A stretch of DNA of 64,000 nt, taken from the NCBI RefSeq assembly GCF_016342785.1, contig NZ_JAEINH010000001.1, positions 186,001 through 250,000 of the forward strand. Reading direction: 5' to 3'. Numbering within the stretch: the stretch's first letter is position 1; each line of letters begins with the position of its first letter. The DNA comes from Sanguibacter suaedae (GTDB taxonomy: Bacteria; Actinomycetota; Actinomycetes; Actinomycetales; Cellulomonadaceae). Positions 17,798-25,981 of this stretch are shown piece after piece. The notes below the pieces were generated by a model. It was not told the origin of the DNA. It ran no database searches and saw only the letters and a program-made list of their open reading frames with translations. The position numbers and the translations under genes were made by a program.

Positions 17798-18772
17798 TCA
17801 GATGGCGAAGACGGCGTTCCGGGGACGGGCGGCGGCCGCGGCGGCGGCAGCTGCTGCGGCGAGCTCCTCGGTCTCGCCCCAGAAGTCGTCGAGGAGCGCG
17901 GCGGTGTCGCCGGGGTTCTCCTCGGGCGGCAGGTGCCCTGCGCCAGGGATGATCTCGTAGCGGGCGCCGAGCGCGCGGGCCATGAGCTCCTGCCAGGGCT
18001 GCGGCCAGGCGTCGTCGGCGGCGCCGTGCGTGACGAGGGCCCGCACGCCCGCCCGGACGAGGTCCGCGGTGGTGTCGGGGGCGTTGACGAGGACGTTGAT
18101 GATGCCGAGGAGGCCGTCGGAGGACGTCTGCCCGGCGCGGTAGCGCAGGAACTCCTCCTGCGGGGTGAGCTGGGGTGCACCGGGGCCGACGAGGTCCGGG
18201 TTGGACGCCTCCCAGAGGCCGAGGCTGCCGCTCTCGCGGACCACGAGAGCCATCTCGCGGATCTCCTCCGTCCAGCACTTGGGGCCGGAGCACAGGAAGG
18301 TGAGGTCGGAGAAGAGGTCGGGCGAGCGGAGGACGGCGGCGCGGGCGACGAGCCCCCCGAAACTGTGGCCGAGGAGGTGCACGGGGCCGTCGGAGATGAC
18401 GTGGGCGACCTCGACGACGTCGGACGCGAAGTCGTCGAGCCGGTAGCTCAGCGACGACCGGGGGGCGACGGAGTCGGCCTGGCCGCGCTGGCTGAAGGAC
18501 CAGGTGTCCCATCCGAGGTCGGACAGGAGCGGCATGAGCGGGAGGAAGTCCTCCTTGGACCCGCCGAGCCCGGGGACGAGGAGCACGGTGCCTCGCGGTT
18601 CGGCAGCGACGCCCCAGCGCGTGGTGGCCGCAGGACTGCACAGCGCCGTGAGCTCTCCGACCGTGGAGCGGATCGACAGGCACCGCACACCGTCCGGCAG
18701 CGGGAGTCCCCCGAAGGGCTCGGCAGGTTGGACGAGCACGCCCGGGGCCTTTGCAACCTCACCTGTTCCCAT
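17798..18772 (-). CDS. alpha/beta hydrolase with C-terminal poly-Ala tail
   Basis: A 324-residue alpha/beta-hydrolase. The oxyanion segment LLVPGLGGSKEDF, the nucleophile elbow GHSFGG (Ser), a late Asp in HGAADDAW and the catalytic His in GAGHLPPEEN are all present, so it is probably active, though the substrate is unknown. After the fold the C-terminus carries a run of eleven alanines (about residues 302-312), encoded at roughly 17835-17870, an unusual feature. TACGCT lies 8 bases before the ATG. Confidence 0.82.
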   Translation of the reverse strand: MGTGEVAKAPGVLVQPAEPFGGLPLPDGVRCLSIRSTVGELTALCSPAATTRWGVAAEPRGTVLLVPGLGGSKEDFLPLMPLLSDLGWDTWSFSQRGQADSVAPRSSLSYRLDDFASDVVEVAHVISDGPVHLLGHSFGGLVARAAVLRSPDLFSDLTFLCSGPKCWTEEIREMALVVRESGSLGLWEASNPDLVGPGAPQLTPQEEFLRYRAGQTSSDGLLGIINVLVNAPDTTADLVRAGVRALVTHGAADDAWPQPWQELMARALGARYEIIPGAGHLPPEENPGDTAALLDDFWGETEELAAAAAAAAAAARPRNAVFAI

Positions 18773-18797
18773 AGACCGACAGCGTATGACGTGTACA

Positions 18798-18828
18798 GGG
18801 TGAAATTCACCCCCTGCGGGTGATTTTT
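18798..18828 (+). promoter_or_regulatory. two overlapping hairpins, one with T-run, upstream of vanY-like gene
   Basis: Hairpin A: GGGTGAA/TTCACCC around a single A (18798-18812). Hairpin B: TCACCC/GGGTGA (18807-18823) followed by TTTTT (18824-18828), the form of an intrinsic terminator. Both use the same TCACCC, so they exclude each other, which resembles an attenuator. No plus-strand gene precedes it, so its target transcript is not obvious. Confidence 0.4.
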
Positions 18829-18918
18829 CTTCGACACGAGGCGCGTTCTGCCGAGGGAACGTGGAGGATCGTGCTATATCAGGCGCCTGGAGCGGTGGCT
18901 CGATAGTGTCGGGAGCCT

Positions 18919-19995
18919 ATGCGCCTCTCTGCCCCCTCCCGCCCACTGCCGCGCCGAGCCGTCGTCGTCGGCCTCTGCGTCCTCCTCGCCGCCGTCGTGG
19001 TCGTCGTCGTCCTCGCGGTCCTCGCGGAGCGCCGCGCCAGGGAGGCGGCGGAGGAGACGCGAGCGGAGGCGGCGGCCCTGAGCTCGCGGCACGCGCTCCT
19101 CGTCGCCGAGGCGACCGCCTACGGCGAGGAGCTCCGGGAGCAGGCCGACCGAGACGCCGCCGCGGCCGCCCAGGCGGACCTCGAGGCGGCCGTCGCCGAC
19201 TCGACGGTGGCCGTGGACGCCGCGCAGGCGGTGCTCGACGCCTCCGCCGACCGAGTGGCCGACAACCTCGTGCGGCAGCAGCTGGCCGACGCGATCGTCG
19301 CCGCCCGGGAGTCGCACGGCACCGACGCCGCGACGGTCCGGGCCGCGACGGAGGCCCTCGGGCCGGCGCAGCAGGCCGTGGTCGACGCGGAGGCGGCATG
19401 GGTGGCCGAGGAGGAGCGGCTCGCCGCCGAGGCGGAGGCCGCCGAGCAGGCGGACACCGCCGAGGGCGGCACCGCCCCGGGTGTTCCCGCACCTGCCCAG
19501 GCCGGTCCTGCACCGCAGTGCGTCGACGACTCCACGTACTCCGGCCCGGCCTTCTACACGTCCGCCCCCGGTGAGGGCGGTGACGGGTCGAACGGGAACA
19601 TCCCCGCGTCGCAGATGACCCGGTTGTCCTGGGGGCACGACACCGTCGGCACGCCCCAGTACCTGGTCACGTCGGCCGCCCGGGCCCTGGACCGCCTCAA
19701 CGCGGCCTACCGGGCGCACTTCGGGGAGGACCTGCGGCTCGACCTCACGTACCGGTCCTACGACGAGCAGGTGCGCATGCGCGAGGCCCTCGGGTCCGTC
19801 GCAGCCGTGCCGGGCACGTCGTCCCACGGGACCGGGCGGGCGCTCGACGTGCCCGAGTGGTCGTGCTTCCAGTTCGGGTCCGCGCGCCGTGACTGGCTCG
19901 TGACGAACGGTCCCTCCTACGGCTGGGTGTCGCCGTCGTGGGCGCGGTCCGGTGGGTCCAACCCCGAGTACTGGCACTACGAGTTCACCGGCTGA
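18919..19995 (+). CDS. D-alanyl-D-alanine carboxypeptidase, VanY/M15B type
   Basis: A 358-residue exported peptidase. One N-terminal span (AVVVGLCVLLAAVVVVVVLAV, residues ~14-34) anchors or secretes it, followed by an Ala/Glu-rich coiled-coil stalk (~35-180), a Pro/Ala linker, and the M15B catalytic domain (~200-358). Zinc ligands are visible in SSHGTGRALDV (His and Asp) and in the final YWHYEF (His). It should trim the terminal D-Ala of peptidoglycan stem peptides or act as a related endopeptidase. TAGTGT (18904-18909) precedes the ATG by 9 bases. Confidence 0.88.
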   Translation: MRLSAPSRPLPRRAVVVGLCVLLAAVVVVVVLAVLAERRAREAAEETRAEAAALSSRHALLVAEATAYGEELREQADRDAAAAAQADLEAAVADSTVAVDAAQAVLDASADRVADNLVRQQLADAIVAARESHGTDAATVRAATEALGPAQQAVVDAEAAWVAEEERLAAEAEAAEQADTAEGGTAPGVPAPAQAGPAPQCVDDSTYSGPAFYTSAPGEGGDGSNGNIPASQMTRLSWGHDTVGTPQYLVTSAARALDRLNAAYRAHFGEDLRLDLTYRSYDEQVRMREALGSVAAVPGTSSHGTGRALDVPEWSCFQFGSARRDWLVTNGPSYGWVSPSWARSGGSNPEYWHYEFTG

Positions 19996-20081
19996 CCCGC
20001 GCGTCCGGGCGAAGGTCCCAGGCGGCCGGCGCACGGTCCGCCTAGAGTCGTCACGACCGGCCGCGAGCGAGAGGGAGCCCC

Positions 20082-20690
20082 GTGCGTACACCGTCCGTCT
20101 GGGAGACGATCGTCCAGGAGAACCCGAACCACTCCCGCTGGTACGTCGAGCGCTTCCGCGCGATGGCCGCGGAAGGTGCGGACCTCGCCGGGGAGGCGCG
20201 CCTCGTCGACGCGATGCTCCCCCGCCGGTCCCGGGTGCTCGACGCGGGCTGCGGCCCGGGCCGCGTCGGTGCCGCCCTCGGCGCGGCGGGCCACACCGTC
20301 GTCGGTGTGGACGTGGACCCCGTGCTCGTCGAGGCCGCCGTGGAGGACCATCCCGACCACCTGTGGCTCGTCGGGGACCTCGCCGAGCTGGACCTCCCTG
20401 CCAGGGACGTCCCCGAACCCTTCGACGCGATCGTGTGCGCGGGGAACGTCATGACCTTCCTCGCCGCAGGCACCCACACGGAGGTGCTGCGCCGCATGCG
20501 CGCCCACCTGGCGCCCGGCGGGCGCGCAGTCATCGGGTTCGGTGCCCGACGCGGGTACGCGTTCCCCACGTTCCTCGAGGACGTCCGGACCGCGGGCCTG
20601 GTCCCCGACACCTTGTTCTCGACGTGGGACCTGCGACCTTTCACGGACGGCTCCGACTTCCTCGTGGCGGTCCTCAGCGCCGCCGAGTGA
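20082..20690 (+). CDS. class I SAM-dependent methyltransferase
   Basis: A 202-residue Rossmann-fold methyltransferase. SAM-binding motif I is VLDAGCGPGRVGAAL (residues ~51-65), the acidic end of beta-2 is VVGVDVDP, and motif II/III appears as FDAIVCAGNVMTFL. The family is often found unlinked in actinobacterial genomes, with small-molecule substrates that cannot be predicted. The GTG start has a GAGAGGGAG ribosome site upstream, and TAGAGT about 33 bases upstream is a possible -10 box. Confidence 0.83.
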   Translation: MRTPSVWETIVQENPNHSRWYVERFRAMAAEGADLAGEARLVDAMLPRRSRVLDAGCGPGRVGAALGAAGHTVVGVDVDPVLVEAAVEDHPDHLWLVGDLAELDLPARDVPEPFDAIVCAGNVMTFLAAGTHTEVLRRMRAHLAPGGRAVIGFGARRGYAFPTFLEDVRTAGLVPDTLFSTWDLRPFTDGSDFLVAVLSAAE

Positions 20691-20720
20691 CGACGTCGGC
20701 CACGACGCCCACGGCAGGCG

Positions 20721-21452
20721 TCACCGGCCGTAGCGGAGGACGAAGTTCCGCAGGACCGTGCCGGGGTGGGTCACCACGGCACGGCTCACCTCGTCGATGA
20801 CCGCCTGGGACTGTCCCGCCGGGAAGTACCCGCTGTCCTCGTACACGCGGATGCGCTCCACGAGCGCTGCCGCGTCGAGCTCGGGGTGGAACTGGGTGGC
20901 GTAGAGGTTGGTGCGCACCCGGAACATCTGGACCGGGCACGTGGGGGACGACGCGAGGAGCACCGCGTGCTCGGGGAGCACGGTGCACGCCTCCTTGTGG
21001 CCGACGAACGCCCGGAACTCGTCGGGGACGCCGGCGAGGAGCGGGTCGGCGCGGCCGGCGTCGGTGAGGGTCACGGGGACGGCGCTGACCTGCTCGGCGT
21101 ACGTCGTGTCGACGACCGCACCCTGGTGGACGCCCAGCGTCCCCACCCCGTAGCAGGCGCCGAGGTACGGCATGTCGCGCTCGACGATCTCGTCGAGCAG
21201 CCCGGAGATCTCCTTCTCGACGCGCACCTGGGCGTCGGACTTCTCCTCCTCGGGGTCGCTCGAGCAGTACGGGCTTCCGCCGACGATGACGCCGGAGTAG
21301 TCGTCGAGGTCGATGCGCGGCAGCGGCCCCGCCTCCATGCGCACACGGTGCAGCTCGTGGTCGGCGAGGCCCCCGCCCCGGAGGAACGCGGCGTGCTCGC
21401 CGTCGGCGGCGACGTCGTCGTCACGGCTCGCGAGCAGGAGGAACGGCTTCAT
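20721..21452 (-). CDS. class I glutamine amidotransferase-like protein
   Basis: A 243-residue protein of the GATase1 fold. The nucleophile elbow reads YLGACYGVGTLG (Cys), the oxyanion region is GVIVGGSP, and the catalytic His/Glu pair is in ATQFHPELD. This matches the stand-alone 'glutamine amidotransferase' proteins related to GMP synthase subunit A, of which the acceptor activity is unknown. Start ATG with CACACT 6 bases upstream, suggesting a leaderless transcript, divergent from lepB. Confidence 0.85.
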   Translation of the reverse strand: MKPFLLLASRDDDVAADGEHAAFLRGGGLADHELHRVRMEAGPLPRIDLDDYSGVIVGGSPYCSSDPEEEKSDAQVRVEKEISGLLDEIVERDMPYLGACYGVGTLGVHQGAVVDTTYAEQVSAVPVTLTDAGRADPLLAGVPDEFRAFVGHKEACTVLPEHAVLLASSPTCPVQMFRVRTNLYATQFHPELDAAALVERIRVYEDSGYFPAGQSQAVIDEVSRAVVTHPGTVLRNFVLRYGR

Positions 21453-21519
21453 CGTCCCAGTGTGGGCCGGGTCGCCCGGACGCGCCCGGCGGGCGGGGCA
21501 GCGGTGGCATCATGGAGCC

Positions 21520-22227
21520 GTGCCCAGGAGCGGAACGCGGACGACGCGCGAGGAGCAGTCCCGCACCCGCTCGGTCCTGCGGGAGGCGGCGATCATCCTC
21601 GTCAGCGCGCTCGTCCTCTCGTGGCTCCTCAAGACGTTCGTGGTGCAGGCGTTCTTCATCCCCACACCGTCGATGGCGGACACCCTCGTCAAGGGTGACC
21701 GCGTCGTGGTCTCACGCCTGGTGCCGGACGTGGTCGACGTGCGCCGTGGTGACGTGGTCGTCTTCAAGGACCCGGGCGGATGGTTGCCCCCACCGGTGCC
21801 CCAGGAGCAGAACGCGCTGCAGGAGGCCGCGACGGAGGCCCTGACGTTCGTCGGTCTGCTGGCGCAGGACTCGGGTGAGCACCTCATCAAGCGCGTCGTG
21901 GGGACGCCCGGCGACCACGTGGTCTGCTGCGACGCCGAGGGCCGCGTGAGCGTCAACGGTGAGCCGATCGACGAGACCTACATCAAGGACGGCTCCGTAC
22001 CCAGCCAGGACCCGTTCGACCGCACCGTCCCCGACGACATGCTCTTCGTCATGGGCGACAACAGGCAGCACTCGTCCGACTCCCGCTACACCACCGGGAA
22101 CCCGGGCGGCGGGTACGTGCCCATGGACGACGTGGTCGGCACCGCGTTCGTCAAGGTCTGGCCGTTGTCCCGAGCCCAGATCCTGCGGAACCCCGGCGAC
22201 GTGTTCACCGACGTCCCGTCGCCGTGA
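21520..22227 (+). CDS. lepB: signal peptidase I
   Basis: A 235-residue type I signal peptidase. One N-terminal span (AAIILVSALVLSWLLKTFVV) is followed by the catalytic serine in FIPTPSMADTL, then VVVFKDPGGW, the catalytic lysine in IKRVVGTPGDHV, and the conserved MGDNRQHSSDSR box. It cleaves Sec/Tat leader peptides outside the membrane. The GTG at 21520 is chosen over upstream in-frame codons because the N-terminal tail then has the usual 15-20 residues and CATCAT sits 6 bases upstream. Confidence 0.94.
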   Translation: MPRSGTRTTREEQSRTRSVLREAAIILVSALVLSWLLKTFVVQAFFIPTPSMADTLVKGDRVVVSRLVPDVVDVRRGDVVVFKDPGGWLPPPVPQEQNALQEAATEALTFVGLLAQDSGEHLIKRVVGTPGDHVVCCDAEGRVSVNGEPIDETYIKDGSVPSQDPFDRTVPDDMLFVMGDNRQHSSDSRYTTGNPGGGYVPMDDVVGTAFVKVWPLSRAQILRNPGDVFTDVPSP

Positions 22228-22234
22228 CGCGCGG

Positions 22235-24361
22235 TCAGGTGCCCGAGGGACGCGATCCCGCTCGGGACGCCATCAACGTGGCAGCGACGATCACGGCCGT
22301 GTAGACGGTGATCCACAGGGGTGCGTAGGACGTGGCCGACACTCCTGTACCGAAGAGCGACGTGACGAGCCCGCAGACGTAGCTCACCGGAGCTGCAGCG
22401 AGTATCGGGAGGAGCAAGGTCCAGCTCCCGACGCGCCTCGCCTCGTCCTCGCTCAGGCCGATGGGGATCAGGGCTCGGGCGTCGTGACGGACCTCGCGTG
22501 AGTGCTCCGCCATCTCTCGGACGACTGCCAGGCCGATGATGATGATCGAGATGAGCCAGGCTGATCCGATCCAGCTGCTCAGGGGGTTGCGCGGTTGCGC
22601 CTCGCTCAGCACGTCGTAGGTGTTGAAGGCGGGCAGCTCGCCGCCGAGGACGTAGAGCTGGTCCTGGGACACCGGGCCTGATGAGAGGACGAGGGCGCCG
22701 TCGAGCGCCTCCGCCGGGTCGCCGCCCGGGTCCAGGCTCCCCGCACTGCTGATCCCCATGTGGAGCATGGTCCTGAAGAGGTCGAGAGCCTCCCCCGAGA
22801 CCTCCCCGTCAGCCGTGCACGGGGCCACCACCAGGAGAGGACCGAACACCTCGAGGTCCGAGCAGGACCGGACCATCACCGTCGGCACACCGTCCTCGCC
22901 CGCAGGGGCCAGAGGAAGGACCACCGCGCCCGGAAGCGGCTCCAGGCCCTCCGTCAGCCGGGCGACGTCGTCCGGGCGTCCGTCGTGCCAGTCCACGACG
23001 TACACAGCGGGACCGTCAGCGGAACGCTCGTGACTCGAGACTCCGCTTCCCGGCCCGACGTAGATCGAGACGGAGACCGCGCCGAGGTAGATCGCGAGCG
23101 ACAGCAACGCCGCGACCCGGCTCGCGGTACGGGGGGCGTGCACGACCCTCGCCGCGGCGAGCCACCTGTGGCCGCCCTCCCGGCTCCTCCGCCGCAGGGC
23201 TACCAGCTGAGCGAGGTACGGGACGGACCACGTCAGCCCCACGGCCAGCATCACAGCACCGCCGTAGAAGACCTGGGTCGCCGTGGTGCCCAGGAGGTCG
23301 GGGACGACGACGAGCGTGAGACCGGCTCCGACCGGCAGGAGACGCCACGCGGAGACCCGCCCGGGCGGTCGGCTCCGCCGCGACACGGCAAGCGGGATCG
23401 TGCTCGAGGACGACGCGGCGAGGACGACGACGCCGAGGACGACCCACAGCGCCGTGCCCGGGTCGACGGACAGGTCCCCCGGGAGGAACCGTGATCCCGA
23501 CAGGGGGATCGTCGTGAGGACCGGACTCACGAGCACGGAGACCAGGGCGCCGAGCCCCGACCCGACGAGAGCGAGAAGGGCCCCTTCGAGGGCGAGGATC
23601 GTCCGCACGATCCTCGGGGACACGCCGTGCCGCAGCAGGTCTTCCGAGCGACCCGCACGAACAGCCGACCGCGCACGGGCTGCGAGCCACGTCATGACGA
23701 GCGTCGGCAGCACGACGAGGAAGACCGTCAGCATCCGCATCTCCGGCGGGCGCGGGATGGGGGACTGGGGCGCGGACACATCGAAGCGATCATCTTCCGC
23801 CTCCAGCGTGGGCGCGGAAGGAAACCCGTCGATCCTCAACGGGATCCCCACCCTGTCGAGCGTGCGCCCCTCGGCGGGCACGGCCCACACGAGGAGCTCG
23901 TCCTGCGTCCCGACCCCCTCCGGTCCGATCGTCCCCCCGACGCCCTGACCCACGTCGGACCTGTCGAAGCCGAGCACCTCCGGGCCCAGGCCCAGACGGA
24001 GCAGGCCGGGCGACACGACCGCTTCCCCGGGCGCGGGCAGCGCCTCGAGGCCCGGCGGGACGATCCGGCTCTCGCCCTCGTGGCCTGCGACCGGCTCGAT
24101 CCACAGGACGGACACGTCGCGACCGTCCTTCACGAAGCCTCGCGGGACGAGGTACGCGGATCCTTCGTCGTCCTGCGCGACGTCGGGCGTGCGAGCCGCC
24201 AGCGTCTCCTCCACGCGCCAGGACACAGCCACCAGCGCGACGGAGAGGCACACCAACGCCGTCGCCAGGGCCGTGGCGAGCACCACGCAGACCTGACGCC
24301 AGCGGCGCTCCGCGTCACGGCCGAACGCGAGCCGTGTCGCGAGCCGGAGAGCTACGCCCAC
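22235..24361 (-). CDS. FtsX-like ABC transporter permease
   Basis: A 708-residue permease: one N-terminal span (VVLATALATALVCLSVALVAV), a ~150-residue outer domain, three to four spans around residues 215-370, a second outer domain (~450-590) and a final set of spans (~600-700). This is the MacB/FtsX layout in a fused, two-repeat form. The gene overlaps the ATP-binding gene by 10 bases. Codon use is noticeably less GC-biased than its neighbours, suggesting transfer. No substrate gene, peptide precursor or membrane-fusion protein lies beside it, so what it moves is unknown. Confidence 0.8.
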   Translation of the reverse strand: MGVALRLATRLAFGRDAERRWRQVCVVLATALATALVCLSVALVAVSWRVEETLAARTPDVAQDDEGSAYLVPRGFVKDGRDVSVLWIEPVAGHEGESRIVPPGLEALPAPGEAVVSPGLLRLGLGPEVLGFDRSDVGQGVGGTIGPEGVGTQDELLVWAVPAEGRTLDRVGIPLRIDGFPSAPTLEAEDDRFDVSAPQSPIPRPPEMRMLTVFLVVLPTLVMTWLAARARSAVRAGRSEDLLRHGVSPRIVRTILALEGALLALVGSGLGALVSVLVSPVLTTIPLSGSRFLPGDLSVDPGTALWVVLGVVVLAASSSSTIPLAVSRRSRPPGRVSAWRLLPVGAGLTLVVVPDLLGTTATQVFYGGAVMLAVGLTWSVPYLAQLVALRRRSREGGHRWLAAARVVHAPRTASRVAALLSLAIYLGAVSVSIYVGPGSGVSSHERSADGPAVYVVDWHDGRPDDVARLTEGLEPLPGAVVLPLAPAGEDGVPTVMVRSCSDLEVFGPLLVVAPCTADGEVSGEALDLFRTMLHMGISSAGSLDPGGDPAEALDGALVLSSGPVSQDQLYVLGGELPAFNTYDVLSEAQPRNPLSSWIGSAWLISIIIIGLAVVREMAEHSREVRHDARALIPIGLSEDEARRVGSWTLLLPILAAAPVSYVCGLVTSLFGTGVSATSYAPLWITVYTAVIVAATLMASRAGSRPSGT

Positions 24362-25050
24362 GACGCGCGGGACCGGTCGTCGGCCTGGCGCATCCGCTGG
24401 ATCCGGTCACACCTCTCTGCGACCGTGGTGTCGTGGGTGGCGAGCAGCACCGAGATGTCCCGGTCGCGAGCCGTGCCGACGATCAGCTCGGTCATGAGCC
24501 GGACGTTCTCCTCGTCCAGTGCCGCTGTCGGCTCGTCCGCGACGAGCAGCTCGATGCGGTCCGAGAGCAGCGCTCGGGCGAGAGCTGCCCTCTGCGCTTC
24601 GCCTCCCGACAGGTTCTCCGGGCGGAGCGCACCCGCGCCGTCCAGACCGACCACGGTCAGTGCCTCCCGGGCGAGCGCCAGGGCTCGCCGCCTCGGCATC
24701 CCGTCGAAGACGAGCACGAGCGCGACGTTCTCGGCAACGTCCAGCTCCGGCAGGAGCCGCGGGTTCTGCTCGATGATGCCGATGGACCGTCTCCGGAGAC
24801 ACGCCCGCTCACGGCTGGACATCGAGCCGTAGCCCGCGCCGAGCACCTCGACGGAACCGGCCGTGGGCGTCCTCAGGCCGACGACACAGTCGAGCAGCGT
24901 CGTCTTGCCGCTCCCTGACGGCCCCATGAGGGCGAGGACCTCGCCCTGTTCGAGCCGCAGGTCGACCGCAGGGAGGATCGTCGCCTCCCCGAGGGTGACC
25001 TCCGCCCCGACGAGGAGCAGGGCTGGCGCCGGGATGCTCGAACGTTCCAT
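24352..25050 (-). CDS. ABC transporter ATP-binding protein (LolD/MacB type)
   Basis: A 232-residue ATPase with Walker A GPSGSGKTTLLD, a Q-loop in IGIIEQNPRLLPELDVAENV, signature LSGGEAQRAALARAL, Walker B LLVADEPTAALD and switch His in LLATHDTT. The ENV after the Q-loop is typical of the MacB/LolD class that pairs with FtsX permeases. It is the upstream gene of a two-gene operon; the permease starts inside its last codons. Relaxed base composition is shared by both genes. Confidence 0.9.
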   Translation of the reverse strand: MERSSIPAPALLLVGAEVTLGEATILPAVDLRLEQGEVLALMGPSGSGKTTLLDCVVGLRTPTAGSVEVLGAGYGSMSSRERACLRRRSIGIIEQNPRLLPELDVAENVALVLVFDGMPRRRALALAREALTVVGLDGAGALRPENLSGGEAQRAALARALLSDRIELLVADEPTAALDEENVRLMTELIVGTARDRDISVLLATHDTTVAERCDRIQRMRQADDRSRASWA

Positions 25051-25134
25051 GTGCGCCTGTTCCCTGTCGTCCCTGTCCGGAGCCGCGGTGAGCGGTGCGC
25101 GGCGATGCTCAGCATGGCCTATCCCTCACTGACG

Positions 25135-25917
25135 TCACCAGTCGCCGTAGACGAGGTTGCCCCCGTCCGAGCGCAGCGACTCCCACCGGCGCGCCCATGC
25201 GGCGCGGGACCGTGCGGGTGGCCACGGGTCGCCCCGGAGCTCGGGTGGGAGGAGGGGATCGTCGCGGAGCGCCCGTTCGAGGGCGTCGGCGAGCCGGAGC
25301 TGCCGGACGACGTCGGGGCTCGTCGTGTCGGCGGCGTCGGCTCGGAGGGCCTCGTCGACGGTCGCGTAGGCCGCGACGGTCGGGCGGTGGGGCCAGAGGA
25401 GCTCGGCGATCTCGAGCGGGTCGGTGGTGCCGCGCACCGCCAGGTCGTCGGTGGTGGCCGTCGACAGGTAGGGGCCCGCGTCGTCGCGCAGCGCGTCGAG
25501 GAGGTCGTGAGGGCTGACGTAGAGGCCGGTCGAGACGGCGACGGCGCCGAGGTCACCCAGGTCCCGACGCAGCGCGTCCCGCACAGCACGCTCGCGTTCG
25601 GGGACGCTCACGGCGATCATCCGCCACCGGCCGTCCCACGGGGCTTCCCCGGCGTCCTGGGCAGACGCGAGAGCCACGCCCTGCCGGTCGCGTCGCAGGC
25701 GTCGACGCCCCTCACCGGTGAGGCGGAGGGTCCCTGCCCGCCCCCTCCCGACCTGGACCACGTCACCGCCGGCGACGAGGCGTCGGATCGCCAGGCGCAC
25801 GGGCTGGTCTGCGAGACCTGCGAGACGGGCGGTGTCGTAGACGTCGGCCAGACGCGCCTCGCCGACGTCGGGCAGGAACGCCTCGACGACCGTCCGCGGA
25901 GCGATCCGGTGCGTCAC
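25135..25917 (-). CDS. PaaX-family transcriptional regulator
   Basis: A 260-residue protein beginning MTHRIAPRTVVEAFLPDVG. An N-terminal winged helix (residues ~8-80, ARLADVYDTARLAGLADQPVRLAIRRLVAGGDVVQVGRGRAGTLRLT split over several elements) is followed by the PaaX-type middle (WDGRWRMIAVSVPERERAVRDALRRDL with the characteristic W-D-G-x-W) and a helical C-terminal domain. PaaX proteins repress aromatic-catabolic operons in response to CoA thioesters, but the ligand here is unknown. The GTG start overlaps the stop of a possible 12-codon leader ORF. It is divergent from a hydrolase and shares the palindrome at 25959-25975, its likely operator. Confidence 0.82.
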   Translation of the reverse strand: MTHRIAPRTVVEAFLPDVGEARLADVYDTARLAGLADQPVRLAIRRLVAGGDVVQVGRGRAGTLRLTGEGRRRLRRDRQGVALASAQDAGEAPWDGRWRMIAVSVPERERAVRDALRRDLGDLGAVAVSTGLYVSPHDLLDALRDDAGPYLSTATTDDLAVRGTTDPLEIAELLWPHRPTVAAYATVDEALRADAADTTSPDVVRQLRLADALERALRDDPLLPPELRGDPWPPARSRAAWARRWESLRSDGGNLVYGDW

Positions 25918-25952
25918 CCTGCTGTTCGTTCTCTCGCGGTCGCGCCTTCCAT
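25914..25952 (-). CDS. possible 12-residue leader ORF coupled to the PaaX gene
   Basis: On the minus strand an ATG at 25952 follows the TAGATT hexamer by exactly 6 bases and opens a short frame (MEGATARERTAG) that ends in TGA at 25916-25914. That TGA overlaps the GTG of the regulator gene (GTGA). This fits a leaderless short ORF that feeds ribosomes to the regulator start. The alternative is a one-base error that splits a longer regulator N-terminus. Confidence 0.4.
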   Translation of the reverse strand: MEGATARERTAG

Positions 25953-25958
25953 GACCCG

Positions 25959-25975
25959 AATCTATCGCATAGATT
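25959..25975. promoter_or_regulatory. palindromic operator and shared divergent -10 boxes
   Basis: Arms AATCTAT (25959-25965) and ATAGATT (25969-25975) around CGC form a perfect 7-bp inverted repeat, conspicuously AT-rich in a ~73% GC region. Each strand carries TAGATT: on plus it ends 6 bases before the hydrolase GTG, on minus 6 bases before the ATG at 25952. A regulator bound here would block both promoters. Confidence 0.7.
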
Positions 25976-25981
25976 ACGACC

